Shown: piece after piece, positions 34,711 through 43,101 of the stretch
Layout: each line of letters starts with the position of its first letter
Numbering within the stretch: position 1 is the first letter of the stretch
NCBI RefSeq assembly: GCF_019801465.1
Contig: NZ_JAHVJA010000002.1
Coordinates: 248,001-312,000 of the forward strand
Direction of reading: 5' to 3'
DNA length: 64,000 bases
Origin: Leisingera daeponensis
GTDB taxonomy: Bacteria; Pseudomonadota; Alphaproteobacteria; Rhodobacterales; Rhodobacteraceae
Notes under the pieces: generated by a model
Seen by the model: only the letters and a program-made list of their open reading frames with translations
Told to the model about the DNA's origin: nothing
The model's database searches: none
Position numbers and translations under genes: made by a program

Positions 34711-34726
34711 GGGGATCAGGAGCCGG

Positions 34727-34780
34727 TCACGCCAGGCGGCGTCGGCGTCGCGAGATGGTGATATAAGCGCGTTTGATCAT
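34727..34780 (-). CDS. candidate arginine leader peptide (attenuator) of argD-argF
   Basis: A 17-codon frame, ATG at 34780-34778 to TGA at 34729-34727, encoding MIKRAYITISRRRRRLA. Five consecutive arginine codons (CGA CGC CGA CGC CGC), including two rare CGA codons, sit near the 3' end. It is 127 bp upstream of argD on the same strand. Such a cluster at the 3' end of a short ORF before the matching biosynthetic genes is the hallmark of ribosome-mediated attenuation, in which arginyl-tRNA shortage stalls the ribosome and refolds the leader. A U-run terminator is not visible downstream, so the mechanism may act on translation or involve longer folds. A purine-rich GGAA lies just upstream of the ATG as a weak ribosome site. 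Confidence 0.6.
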   Translation of the reverse strand: MIKRAYITISRRRRRLA

Positions 34781-35038
34781 GGTGGGGTTCCATAGTGGAG
34801 GTTTCGGTGAAAGAAAACCCCTTTTGTGCAGCCTGCCCCGCCGTTTCGCCGCAGCCCGCCGCCCGGCTCATTCTTCTTTGCTGAAATACTCCGGGTGAAT
34901 TGGCCGCCAGGCCAAGAGGGCAGCGCCCCTTTTCCGAGCAAGCCTGCGGGGCAGCGCCCCTGCCCTAGCGGTAAATTACGTCAGCGGCCGAGGCCTTTCC
35001 GCTTGCATCCCGCGGCGGCTTGCCGCACCGCTTGTGCC
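34781..35038. other. 258-bp intergenic region between the arg leader and the DMT transporter
   Basis: Contains the second GC-rich repeat copy and a duplicated GGGCAGCGCCCC (about 34918-34929 and again near 34950), but no credible gene. Promoters for both divergent units must lie here or in the leader; none is convincing by eye. Confidence 0.4.
34876..34930 (+). repeat. roseobacter-type repeat, copy 2
   Basis: CTTTGCTGAAATACTCCGGG (34876-34895), a TTGGCC-GCCA-GGCCAA hairpin (34900-34915) and GGGCAGCGCCCC. It matches copy 1 at 33373 (minus strand) over the CTTTGC(A/T)GAAATACTCC core. Confidence 0.5.
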
Positions 35039-35950
35039 ATGAGCATCGCAACACCGCAGAACCCGGCCCTGGCCGCCGCCCTGATCCTGGCGGCAACCAC
35101 CTTCATTGCCGGCACCACGCTGATGGCCAAGGCGCTGGGAACGGATCTGCTGGGGGCGCCGCTGCACCCGATGCAAATCAGCCACGGGCGGTTCCTGTTT
35201 GCCTTCATCGGCATTTCAACCGCCGTGCTGATCCTGCGGCCCAGATTCACCCGGCCGCACTGGGGCTATCACATCGGCCGCACGACCTTCGGCTGGGCCG
35301 GGGTCACGCTGATGTTTGCCTCGGTGGCCTACATCCCGCTGGCGGATGCCACCGCGATCACCTTCCTGAACCCTGTGTTCGGCATGCTGTTGGCGATCCC
35401 GCTCCTGGGAGAGCGGGTCGGCCCCTGGCGCTGGGGCGCTGCGCTGGTTGCGATGGTCGGCGCGATGATCCTGCTGCGGCCCGCGCCGGCCAGCTTTCAG
35501 CCCGCGGCGCTGCTGGCCCTGGGGGCGGCAGCGGTGATGGGGCTGGAGCTGATCTTCATCAAGAAGCTGGCGGGCCGCGAAGGGCCGCTGCAGGTGCTGT
35601 GGTTCAACAACCTTCTGGGGATGATGATCGCCAGCTGCGCGGTGCTGCCGGTCTGGCAGATGCCGGGCGCGGCGCAATGGGGCGCGCTGGCAGCGCTTGG
35701 CCTCCTGATGGCCTGTGCCCAGGCCTGTTTCATCAACGGCATGGCGCGGGCCGATGCGTCCTTTGTCGCGCCGTTCAGCTATGCCACGCTGGTCTTCGCG
35801 GCGCTTTACGACTTCCTCGGCTTCGGCGAGGTGCCGGATGCGGTGTCCTTCCTTGGCGCCTGCATCATCCTGGCCGGGGCTGCCATCCTGGCCTGGCGCG
35901 AAGGCCGGGTGCGGCCCCCTGCAGGCCGCGCGGCGGCTGCGGTGAAATAG
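35039..35950 (+). CDS. DMT-superfamily transporter (EamA-like)
   Basis: A 303-residue protein with ten predicted helices in two EamA repeats, e.g. ALILAATTFIAGTTLMAKAL and ATAITFLNPVFGMLLAIPLLGERV. Family members export amino acids, nucleotides or other metabolites. No ribosome site is obvious; the ATG at 35039 (MSIATPQNPA) gives the natural membrane-protein start. Substrate unknown, and the adjacent gene set gives no clue. Confidence 0.88.
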   Translation: MSIATPQNPALAAALILAATTFIAGTTLMAKALGTDLLGAPLHPMQISHGRFLFAFIGISTAVLILRPRFTRPHWGYHIGRTTFGWAGVTLMFASVAYIPLADATAITFLNPVFGMLLAIPLLGERVGPWRWGAALVAMVGAMILLRPAPASFQPAALLALGAAAVMGLELIFIKKLAGREGPLQVLWFNNLLGMMIASCAVLPVWQMPGAAQWGALAALGLLMACAQACFINGMARADASFVAPFSYATLVFAALYDFLGFGEVPDAVSFLGACIILAGAAILAWREGRVRPPAGRAAAAVK

Positions 35951-36081
35951 CCCGCGCCCGAACCGTCCCCACGAAAAGTTATTTCACTTGAATGGCCCGG
36001 CGGCGACGCCGAGGTCGAAAACCGGCAATTTCCGCCTGCCCGGCGCGCCACCCTGCCTGTTAGCAGGACAGGAGATGACAG

Positions 36082-37320
36082 ATGCACGAAAGGCGAATCC
36101 CCGAATGGCTGCGCCACGCGCCGGTGCCCTCGGTCCGGGATTTCGGAATCCTGGCCGGGCTTGAGGCGGTGGTGCGCGGCACATTGATCTCGGTGTTTCC
36201 GCTGATCATGTACCGGGCGCTGGGGGATGCCGGGCTGGTTTCTGCCTCCTATTTCGCGGTTGGCGTCCTGTCGCTGCTGGCCGGGCTGATGGTGCCCGCG
36301 CTGATCCGGCTGGTGCCGCGCCGCTGGGCCTACAGCCTGGGCGCTCTGATGTTCGTGGCCTCGGCAGCCCTGGCGGTCGAGGGCAGCCCGCCTGCGGTGC
36401 TGGCGGCGCTGGCGCTCAACACCGTGGCGGCGGTCACCACCTTCATCTGCTTCAACGCCTATGTGCTCGACTACATCGCCCGGGTCGAGCTGGGCAGATG
36501 CGAGACCTCGCGGATGTTCTATTCGGCGCTCGGCTGGACCGCCGGGCCGATGACCGGCGTGCTGCTTCTGGAGGTCTGGGCGCCCGCCCCCTTCCTGATC
36601 TCCGCCGCCGCCGCGGCCCTGATGCTGGCGGCCTTCTGGTGGATGCGGATGGGCAACGGCAAGCAGATCGCCCGCGCCCGCGGCCCGGCCTCCAGCCCGC
36701 TCAAATACCTGCCACGGTTTCTGGAGCAGCCGCGGCTGGTCACCGGCTTCCTCTTTGCGGTGATCCGCTCCTCCGGCTGGTGGATCTATGTCGTCTACCT
36801 GCCGATCTTTGCCATCGAGAAGGGCCTGGGGCAGGAATTGGGCGGCATCCTGCTGTCAGCGACCAACGCCTGCCTGTTCGCCGCACCGCTGCTGCAGCGC
36901 TGGGTGCAGCGGCATTCGATCCGCATGGCGGTGCGCACGGGGTTTCTGGCCGTCTCCGCCTGCTTCGGCGCCGCGGCGGCGCTGCAGGGCTGGCCCGCCG
37001 TTTCGGTGGCGCTGCTGATGGCGGGATCGGCGGCGCTGATTCTCCTGGACATCTGCGGCGGGCTGCCCTTCCTGATGGCGGTGAAACCCTCCGAGCGCAC
37101 CGAAATGTCGGCGGTCTATTCCAGTTACCGGGATATTTCCGGCATTCTGACGCCGGGGGCCGCCTGGCTGGTGCTGATGGCGGCGCCGCTGGCCGGGATC
37201 TTTGCCGCCGGGGCCGCCGCCACCGCCTATGCCGCCTTCCTGGCGGGCAAGCTGCATCCGCGGCTGGGGCGCGGCAAGCTGGCGCCGGTCTCCGCGGAAG
37301 ACCCGCTGCCCGCGGAGTAG
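36082..37320 (+). CDS. MFS transporter
   Basis: A 412-residue protein with about 12 hydrophobic helices and a weakly conserved MFS pattern. An AGGAG ribosome site precedes the ATG. The N-terminal 20 residues are basic/polar. Substrate unknown; no regulator is adjacent. It is convergent with the ABC-2 permease, with 19 bp between their ends. Confidence 0.8.
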   Translation: MHERRIPEWLRHAPVPSVRDFGILAGLEAVVRGTLISVFPLIMYRALGDAGLVSASYFAVGVLSLLAGLMVPALIRLVPRRWAYSLGALMFVASAALAVEGSPPAVLAALALNTVAAVTTFICFNAYVLDYIARVELGRCETSRMFYSALGWTAGPMTGVLLLEVWAPAPFLISAAAAALMLAAFWWMRMGNGKQIARARGPASSPLKYLPRFLEQPRLVTGFLFAVIRSSGWWIYVVYLPIFAIEKGLGQELGGILLSATNACLFAAPLLQRWVQRHSIRMAVRTGFLAVSACFGAAAALQGWPAVSVALLMAGSAALILLDICGGLPFLMAVKPSERTEMSAVYSSYRDISGILTPGAAWLVLMAAPLAGIFAAGAAATAYAAFLAGKLHPRLGRGKLAPVSAEDPLPAE

Positions 37321-37339
37321 CGGCGCCGGGGACAGGACC

Positions 37340-38152
37340 CTAGGGTTTCAGCCGGTAGCCGGTGCGCAGCATCACCCAGGCCAGCAGGCAGACGGCAAAG
37401 GTGGCGCCGCTGCAGACCGCCAGCCCCAGCATCGGCGGGCTGTCGGAGGTGCCGATCACCCCGAATCGCACTCCGTCGATCAGGTAGAACACCGGGTTCA
37501 GATGCGAGATCACCTTGAGCACCGGCGGCAGCGCCTCCACGGAATAGAAGGTGCCAGAGAGGAACGCGAGCGGCGTCACAATGAAATTGGTGATCGCCGC
37601 CATCTGGTCGAACTTGTCGGCAAACACCCCGGCAACGATGCCCAGGCCGCCCAGGAACGCCGCGCCCAGCACGATGAACACCAGCGCCGTCAGCGGATGT
37701 GCGGGCACGATCTGAAGCACCGCCATCAGCCCCAGACCGATGCCCAGCGCCACCAGCGTGCCGCGGGCCACCGCGCCCGCCAGGTAGCCCAGCAGGATCT
37801 CCAGCCCCGACAGGGGCGGCATCAGCGTGTCGACGATATTGCCCTGCACCTTGGCAATCACGATGGAAGATGAGGTGTTTGCAAAGGCATTCTGGATCAC
37901 CGTCATCATCATGATGCCCGGCGCCAGGAAGGTCAGGAACGGCACCCCCATCACATCGCCGCGCCTGGGGCCGATGGCGATGTTGAAGATCATCAGGAAC
38001 AGCGCCGCGGTCACCAAGGGCGCCAGCAGGGTCTGGGTCCAGACCGCCAGGAACCGCTTCACCTCGCGCCAGGCCAGCGCCCTGAGCCCCAGCCAGTTCA
38101 CCCGCCCGAAGCGGCGCGCGCCCAATTCCACCTGATAGCCACGGTCTGCCAT
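37340..38152 (-). CDS. ABC-2 type transporter permease, no ATPase adjacent
   Basis: A 270-residue permease with six hydrophobic helices and the ABC-2 region (FLAPGIMMMTVIQNAFANTSSSIV..., then FLSGTFYSVEALP). This looks like the YadH/NodJ subgroup of drug or polysaccharide exporters rather than KpsM. Its partner ATPase is not next to it; the kpsT-like gene at 43.1 kb is a different subgroup. Start at 38152 (MADRGYQVEL). Confidence 0.85.
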   Translation of the reverse strand: MADRGYQVELGARRFGRVNWLGLRALAWREVKRFLAVWTQTLLAPLVTAALFLMIFNIAIGPRRGDVMGVPFLTFLAPGIMMMTVIQNAFANTSSSIVIAKVQGNIVDTLMPPLSGLEILLGYLAGAVARGTLVALGIGLGLMAVLQIVPAHPLTALVFIVLGAAFLGGLGIVAGVFADKFDQMAAITNFIVTPLAFLSGTFYSVEALPPVLKVISHLNPVFYLIDGVRFGVIGTSDSPPMLGLAVCSGATFAVCLLAWVMLRTGYRLKP

Positions 38153-38313
38153 GATGCCCCCTGAATTTCCTTGGCCTGACTGCATAACGGCTGAGGCAAT
38201 AGGCGCAAGATGCCTTGTAACTCCGCCCGCAGTGATTAAAATAGGGCGATCATACGGATTAGGATGGCGGCCGCAGAAACCCTGGGGCCGCTATTAGCTT
38301 GGAAAGGCAACAT

Positions 38314-38910
38314 ATGTCCTGGACAGACGAGCGCGTCGAACTGCTCAAGAAAATGTGGGGCGAGGGCCAGTCGGCCAGCCAGATCGCCAAGGAACTGGGC
38401 GGCGTGACCCGCAATGCCGTGATCGGCAAGGTGCACCGGCTCGGCCTGTCCAACCGCAACAGCGGCGGCGCCAAAGCGGCCGAGCCCAAGGAAAAGCCCG
38501 CCGCGGCCCCTGCCGCCGCCGCGCCCAAGCCTGCCGCCGCGCCCAAGCCCAAGCCGCAGCCCAAGACCGAACCGGCGCGCCCGGCCGCGGCGCAGCCCGC
38601 GTCGGACGCCAAGCCGGCAACGCCTGCGCGCCGCCAGATCATCCCGGCCGGCCAGCCGCTGCCGCCGCAGCCCTCGGCCAATGAAATCAGCCCCGAGGCG
38701 CTGGCCAAGGTCAACGAGATCGAGAAGAAGGCCAAGAAGCTGGGCCTGATGGAGCTGACCGAGCGCACCTGCAAATGGCCGGTGGGCGACCCGGCGACCG
38801 AGGACTTCTGGTTCTGCGGCCTGCCCGCCCAGCAGGGCAAGCCCTATTGCGAGGCGCATGTGGGCGTGGCCTTCCAGCCGATGTCCTCGCGCCGCGACCG
38901 CCGCCGCTGA
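38314..38910 (+). CDS. gcrA: cell-cycle regulator GcrA
   Basis: A 198-residue GcrA with the DNA-binding N-terminus (MSWTDERVELLKKMWGEG..., GGVTRNAVIGKVHRLGLS), a long Pro/Ala/Lys-rich linker (about residues 50-110) and the sigma-interacting C-terminal domain with CKWPVGDP and the Cys/His cluster (FCGLP ... YCEAH). GcrA binds sigma70 and activates promoters with methylated GANTC sites in alphaproteobacteria. The ATG at 38314 is the family start. A terminator follows. Confidence 0.96.
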   Translation: MSWTDERVELLKKMWGEGQSASQIAKELGGVTRNAVIGKVHRLGLSNRNSGGAKAAEPKEKPAAAPAAAAPKPAAAPKPKPQPKTEPARPAAAQPASDAKPATPARRQIIPAGQPLPPQPSANEISPEALAKVNEIEKKAKKLGLMELTERTCKWPVGDPATEDFWFCGLPAQQGKPYCEAHVGVAFQPMSSRRDRRR

Positions 38911-38935
38911 GCGCATCCCGCGATCGGAAGAATTG

Positions 38936-38965
38936 AAGGCGTCCGCGAGGGCGCCTTTTTCTTGT
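38936..38965 (+). terminator. intrinsic terminator after gcrA
   Basis: AAGGCG / CGCCTT stem around an 8-10 nt loop, followed by TTTTTC. Confidence 0.75.
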
Positions 38966-39075
38966 CCGCGGCGCCGGCGGCCTCGCCTTCTGCCGGAAAC
39001 CTCTGAAACCGTGTATGATGGGGGCGTCCGCCACCGCCCTGGCGGCGGCGGGCCTGACCCATCGAGGAGGCCAAA

Positions 39076-39471
39076 ATGAAACGCACTGCATCCGCGGCCT
39101 GCGCCGCCCTTGGCACAGCGATCGCCCTGTCTCTCAGCCCGGCATCAGCCGACACCGTATCGGAAACGGTCCTGAAGACCGAACTGGAAGGAATGCCCGG
39201 AACCGAAGCCCATATCGTTGTCTTCGACGTTGATCCGGACTGGCAGACCGAGCATCACTACCACCCGGGACACGTCTTCGTCTATGTGATCGAGGGAACC
39301 GTCAAGATTGACGTCGACGGAGAAGCTCCTGTCGAATACGGCGCAGGCCAAGCCTTCTATGAAAGGCCGAACATCAGTATGACCGGCTCAAACGCCAGCA
39401 CAACGGAGCGGGCCAAGATCGTTGTCTTCCAGGTGGGAGAGGCCGGCAAACCGCTGATGGTGGCCAACTAG
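39076..39471 (+). CDS. exported cupin-domain protein
   Basis: A 131-residue protein with a signal peptide (residues 1-26) and a single cupin barrel: EHHYHPGHVFVYVIEG provides H60, H61, H63 and H66 as metal ligands, and PVEYGAGQAFYERPN forms the second motif. It is preceded by a GAGGAGG ribosome site. Codon use is less GC-biased than in its neighbours, which could mean more recent acquisition, though the signal is weak. Function unknown. Confidence 0.78.
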   Translation: MKRTASAACAALGTAIALSLSPASADTVSETVLKTELEGMPGTEAHIVVFDVDPDWQTEHHYHPGHVFVYVIEGTVKIDVDGEAPVEYGAGQAFYERPNISMTGSNASTTERAKIVVFQVGEAGKPLMVAN

Positions 39472-39554
39472 CCGGTTTCCGCCGCACGAGCCCGGCACCG
39501 GACGCCGCCCCCTGCTGTCTGAACAACCGGGAGCGGCGCAGCGGCCTGCTGCCG

Positions 39555-40073
39555 TCAGTTGGCGACCGGCCCTTCCGAATTGAATTTCGGGATCACGCTG
39601 TCAGAGGCCGCTTTCCCCTCGATGCCCGGCCAGTTGCCTTCGGCCAGGGTGATGTTGCCGGGGATGTCCTCTTCCCAGAAACCGACCACCACGTCGGTGA
39701 TGTTGAGGTACAGCTTGTCATCGACGATGCGCCACAGGTTAGGGTTGGCCGGAACCTTGCCGCCCTTCGAGACGCCATAGGCGCAGTGGCCGTCATACTG
39801 CGGCGCGTAATAGGCCGGGTTTTCCAGGAAGGCGTCGCGGTTCTCTGCCGAGGCGAAGGCCCAGGTTGCGCCATTGTAGTCCGCAGTGAACGCGGTGCTG
39901 CCGCGCACCGGTGCCGTCTGCGGGCTGCCGACCGGGTTCATCTCCAGGCTGCGGTAGGCGACCACGTCATAGCCGGACACCGCATAGCCGGTGCCATCGA
40001 CATATTGCTCCCCGGCAAAGGCCGGCAGGGCAAAGGACAGCGCTGCCGCAGCAGCAAATGCAAGACGCTTCAT
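39555..40073 (-). CDS. exported YHS-domain protein
   Basis: A 172-residue protein with a signal peptide (residues 1-20) and the YHS core: AVSGYDVVAYRSL..., AFTADYNGATWAFASAENRDAFLENPAYYAPQYDGHCAYGVSKG, a probable metal-binding module. Roseobacters often have this small YHS protein of unknown role. It is convergent with the cupin gene and has an 83-bp gap to it. Confidence 0.85.
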   Translation of the reverse strand: MKRLAFAAAAALSFALPAFAGEQYVDGTGYAVSGYDVVAYRSLEMNPVGSPQTAPVRGSTAFTADYNGATWAFASAENRDAFLENPAYYAPQYDGHCAYGVSKGGKVPANPNLWRIVDDKLYLNITDVVVGFWEEDIPGNITLAEGNWPGIEGKAASDSVIPKFNSEGPVAN

Positions 40074-40344
40074 GAAATCATCCCTTCCATCGGTGATCGC
40101 TTCTGGTTTGGCAGCGGCCCGCAGGCCGGCTTCGGCATTGACATTACCGCCCCCGCGGCAAATGCGAAGGGGGGCTCACGGCTCTGTGTCCAGGGACGAG
40201 AGGATGTGAGCGGATTGTAAAATTTCCGCGCGCAGACCTTCCCGTCATTGGAATTTCCGAAAATCTCCTTATCTCTGCCGGAACCGATCGCCGCAGCGCG
40301 CGCGATTGCCCCGCAACCGGAAACAATCAGGACAAGGCCGACAG

Positions 40345-41220
40345 ATGAGCGACACCCCCTATACCCCGCCGAAAGTCTGGAAATGGGAACAGGCGAACGG
40401 CGGCGAGTTTGCCGCCATCAACCGCCCCATCGCCGGTGCGACCCACGACAAAGAGCTGCCCGCGGGCAAGCACCCCTTCCAGCTCTACTCGCTGGCGACG
40501 CCGAACGGGGTGAAGGTCACCGTGATGTTCGAAGAGCTGCTGGCGGCAGGCCACGCGGGTGCCGAATACGACGCCTGGCTGATCAGGATCGGCGACGGCG
40601 ACCAGTTCGGCTCCGGCTTTGTCGGGGTGAACCCGAACTCCAAGATCCCGGCGCTGCTGGACAACAGCGGCGCGGAGCCGGTGCGGGTGTTCGAAAGCGG
40701 CTCGATCCTGCTGCACCTTGCGGAGAAATTCGGGGCCTTCCTGCCCAAGGCGGGCGCAGACCGCACCGAGACCCTGAACTGGCTGTTCTGGCAGATGGGC
40801 AGCGCGCCTTATCTGGGCGGCGGCTTCGGGCATTTCTATGCCTATGCGCCGGAGAAGTTCCAGTATCCGATTGACCGCTTCACGATGGAAACCAAGCGCC
40901 AGCTGGATGTGCTGGACCGGCAGCTGGCGGAGCATGAGTTCGCCGCAGGCAGCGAATACACCATTGCCGATATCGCCATCTGGCCCTGGTACGGCCAGCT
41001 GGTGCTGGGCCGCACCTATGGCGATGCCGCCGAGTTCCTGGATGCAGGGAGCTACAAGAACGTGGTCCGCTGGGCCAAGGCCATCGACGCCCGCCCGGCG
41101 GTGCAGCGCGGCCGCATGGTGAACCGCACCTCCGGCGATCCGTCCACCCAGCTGCATGAGCGCCATGACGCCAGCGATTTCGAGACACGCACCCAGGACA
41201 AGCTGGAAGCGGCGGAGTAA
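40345..41220 (+). CDS. yghU: glutathione-dependent oxidoreductase, YghU-type glutathione S-transferase
   Basis: A 291-residue GST: thioredoxin-fold N-terminal domain (KHPFQLYSLATPNGVKVTVMFEEL), the cis-proline region NPNSKIPALLD, ESGSILLHLAEKFG, and an all-helical C-terminal domain with a YghU-type insert. YghU/YfcG proteins reduce disulfides with glutathione. The ATG at 40345 is preferred over an upstream frame. It is followed by the multi-hairpin repeat element A. Confidence 0.92.
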   Translation: MSDTPYTPPKVWKWEQANGGEFAAINRPIAGATHDKELPAGKHPFQLYSLATPNGVKVTVMFEELLAAGHAGAEYDAWLIRIGDGDQFGSGFVGVNPNSKIPALLDNSGAEPVRVFESGSILLHLAEKFGAFLPKAGADRTETLNWLFWQMGSAPYLGGGFGHFYAYAPEKFQYPIDRFTMETKRQLDVLDRQLAEHEFAAGSEYTIADIAIWPWYGQLVLGRTYGDAAEFLDAGSYKNVVRWAKAIDARPAVQRGRMVNRTSGDPSTQLHERHDASDFETRTQDKLEAAE

Positions 41221-41290
41221 CCGAGCCCCCGTCTTTGGCCGGATCAGGGGCTGCGCCGGCAGACGCGCAACGCGCGGTTCTCCCTTGAGG

Positions 41291-41451
41291 CGGTCAAAGG
41301 CGGCTACACCCTCGATATGGCGCTTCAAGGGCAAAACTGCCCTTGAACGCTTCTCAGAAAAAGAGCACCCGCGCTGTGCGCAGCACAGCGCCACGCCCAA
41401 CCGTGACGCACATCCAAAAGATGTGCAGGAACAGGCGGGAGCGCTCCCGCC
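41291..41451. repeat. multi-hairpin repeat element, copy A
   Basis: Lies between the convergent yghU and SseB-domain genes. In order: a hairpin TTCAAGGGCA / TGCCCTTGAA (41320-41350), a CTTCTCAG spacer, a 9-bp stem GCGCTGTGC / GCACAGCGC (41371-41391), a conserved CACGCCCAACC spacer, a hairpin GCACATC / GATGTGC (41408-41426) and a palindrome GGCGGGAGCGCTCCCGCC (41434-41451). Copy B at 56592 keeps the same order, with compensating changes in the stems. Confidence 0.7.
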
Positions 41452-41454
41452 CGG

Positions 41455-42246
41455 TCAGACCAGCCGCGGCGGCTTTTCCGGGTCGCTGCCGGGCTTCACC
41501 GGCTTCAATTCCTGCGGCGCCTTCGGCTGCGGCAGGTCAAAGCGTAGGCCGACGCGGGCCAGGCTGGCCGCGACCGGATCCCCGGCCTCGAAGAACCCGA
41601 CATCCATCGCCCCTGCCTCGATGCCCGAGAAGGTGAGCGCCTCGCCGGCGGCCTTGGCCAATGAAGCCTGCGCGGCCTCCTTGGCGCCGACAAAGCCCAG
41701 AAGATGCCCCTGCCCGCCGCTTTCGTAGCGCACGCCGGCCAGATAGGCCGCCGCCGCCAGCCCGCCCGCGGTGGCGAGCTTGGCGTCCAGCGCGGTCAGC
41801 AGCGCTTCCGGCAGACCCTTGGGGGCAGTGAATTCGATGACGCCTGCCTCCACCTCCTGCGGCGCGTGGCCCAAGGTCTGATGCAGCCAGCTGATGGCTT
41901 CCGCCGGGATCAGGAAGGCGGACGGCGCCACCTCCAGGTTCAGCCCCAGCCCGATCTCCTGCCCGGCCAGCATCTGCGCAACGATCCGGCCCGACAGCGC
42001 CGCGTACGGCACGGGCCTGCCGGCAAACTGGGCCAGCCGCTCCTCGCGGTCGAACACCAGGACAAAGGCGCCCTCCGGCGTCTCGAACAGCTCGGGCGAG
42101 ATCTGATCCCCGTCCGCCTCCTCCGTCAGCATCAGGAACAGCTCGGCATCCGCCAGCCGCTCGTAAAACCGCAGCCGGGCGGCATCATCCTGCGGCGCGG
42201 CCTCCATCGCGGCATGGGCCAGGTCCAGCGGGGTTTGTTCGGTCAT
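41455..42246 (-). CDS. SseB-N-domain protein
   Basis: A 263-residue soluble protein with an SseB-type N-terminal domain (FYERLADAELFLMLTEE..., FVLVFDREERLAQFAGRPVPYAALSG) and an extended C-terminal half. SseB N domains occur in enhanced-serine-sensitivity and putative regulatory proteins; the function here is unknown. Its ATG overlaps the stop of the uracil-DNA-glycosylase-like gene (ATGA at 42243-42246), so the two are translationally coupled. Confidence 0.8.
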   Translation of the reverse strand: MTEQTPLDLAHAAMEAAPQDDAARLRFYERLADAELFLMLTEEADGDQISPELFETPEGAFVLVFDREERLAQFAGRPVPYAALSGRIVAQMLAGQEIGLGLNLEVAPSAFLIPAEAISWLHQTLGHAPQEVEAGVIEFTAPKGLPEALLTALDAKLATAGGLAAAAYLAGVRYESGGQGHLLGFVGAKEAAQASLAKAAGEALTFSGIEAGAMDVGFFEAGDPVAASLARVGLRFDLPQPKAPQELKPVKPGSDPEKPPRLV

Positions 42247-42860
42247 GTCATCAGCTCCTTCACCCGGGCCCGCAGTACCGGCAGCAGCTCCGCCTCGAAC
42301 CAGGGGTTTTTCTTCAGCCATCCGGTATTACGCCAGGACGGATGCGGCAAGGGGAAGACCTGCGGCGCATGATCCCGCCAGCCGCGGACAAGCTCCGTCA
42401 CCGGCCCCTTGATGCCCAGGTGGTAGCGCTGCGCATGGGCGCCGACCAGCACCTTCAGCCGCACATCCGGCAAGTGCTCCATCACCTGATCATGCCAGGT
42501 TTTTCCGCAGACCGCGGGCGGCGGCAGATCGGCCTTCTTCCCGTTGTAGCCGGGGAAGCAGAAGCCCATCGGCACCACCGCGACCCGGTCCTTGTCGTAA
42601 AACGCCGCCTCCGTCAGCCCCAGCCAGGCCCGCAGCCGGTCGCCGGAGGGATCGGTGAAGGGCCGGCCGCTCTCATGCACCCGCAGCCCCGGCGCCTGGC
42701 CGGCAATCAGGATGCGGGCGGAGGGGCGGAACCACACCACCGGGCGCGGGTCATGCGCGGTGGCGGTGGCGGCAAAACGTTCCGCGCAGATCCGGCAGCT
42801 GCGAATCCGGTCCTTCAACTGCTGCGCGGTGCCAATTGTTTCAACTTTGGAAACAGGCAT
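42243..42860 (-). CDS. uracil-DNA glycosylase-like protein
   Basis: A 205-residue UDG-superfamily protein with a Cys-containing start (IRSCRICAERF), the motif A-like GQAPGLRVHESGRPF at 54-68 and the HPSWRNTG C-terminal motif. The pattern fits the 'uracil-DNA glycosylase family protein' of alphaproteobacteria, distinct from Ung. It would excise damaged bases, but activity is inferred from the superfamily only. Stop overlaps the start of the SseB-domain gene. Confidence 0.75.
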   Translation of the reverse strand: MPVSKVETIGTAQQLKDRIRSCRICAERFAATATAHDPRPVVWFRPSARILIAGQAPGLRVHESGRPFTDPSGDRLRAWLGLTEAAFYDKDRVAVVPMGFCFPGYNGKKADLPPPAVCGKTWHDQVMEHLPDVRLKVLVGAHAQRYHLGIKGPVTELVRGWRDHAPQVFPLPHPSWRNTGWLKKNPWFEAELLPVLRARVKELMT

Positions 42861-42947
42861 CTTTCCCCCCGAACCCCTCCTCTGCCTGCAATTTCCGCCC
42901 CCTGCGGCCCAGTGGCAAGGCAAATTGGTTAAGACTTGGCTGATGAT

Positions 42948-42968
42948 TTATGTCACAATTCGACATAA
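42948..42968. promoter_or_regulatory. perfect inverted repeat between the UDG and capsule genes
   Basis: TTATGTC (42948-42954) and GACATAA (42962-42968) flank a 7-bp spacer, in the 241-bp divergent gap before kpsT. A possible operator for a capsule regulator; the factor is unknown. Confidence 0.45.
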
Positions 42969-43101
42969 TAAGGCCAAATTCCCGGCGTAGGCCATTAACA
43001 CTCTTTTGATAAGAAAGAGCCAAGGGCGCGCTGCAAGCGCCTGGAAAATGAGGCATACAAGAGCCCGGCACAGGGCCGAACGGGCAGTACCGGAACAAGC
43101 G

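Noticed and set aside
34727-34780. Arg-rich stretch as a remnant of a larger gene
   Set aside because: There is no extended coding potential on either side, the frame has its own start and stop, and it sits just upstream of arg genes; leader peptide is the simpler reading.
37340-38152. ABC-2 permease as the missing KpsM for the capsule genes
   Set aside because: The sequence looks like the YadH/NodJ subgroup, is 5 kb away and on the other strand; not a KpsM by eye.
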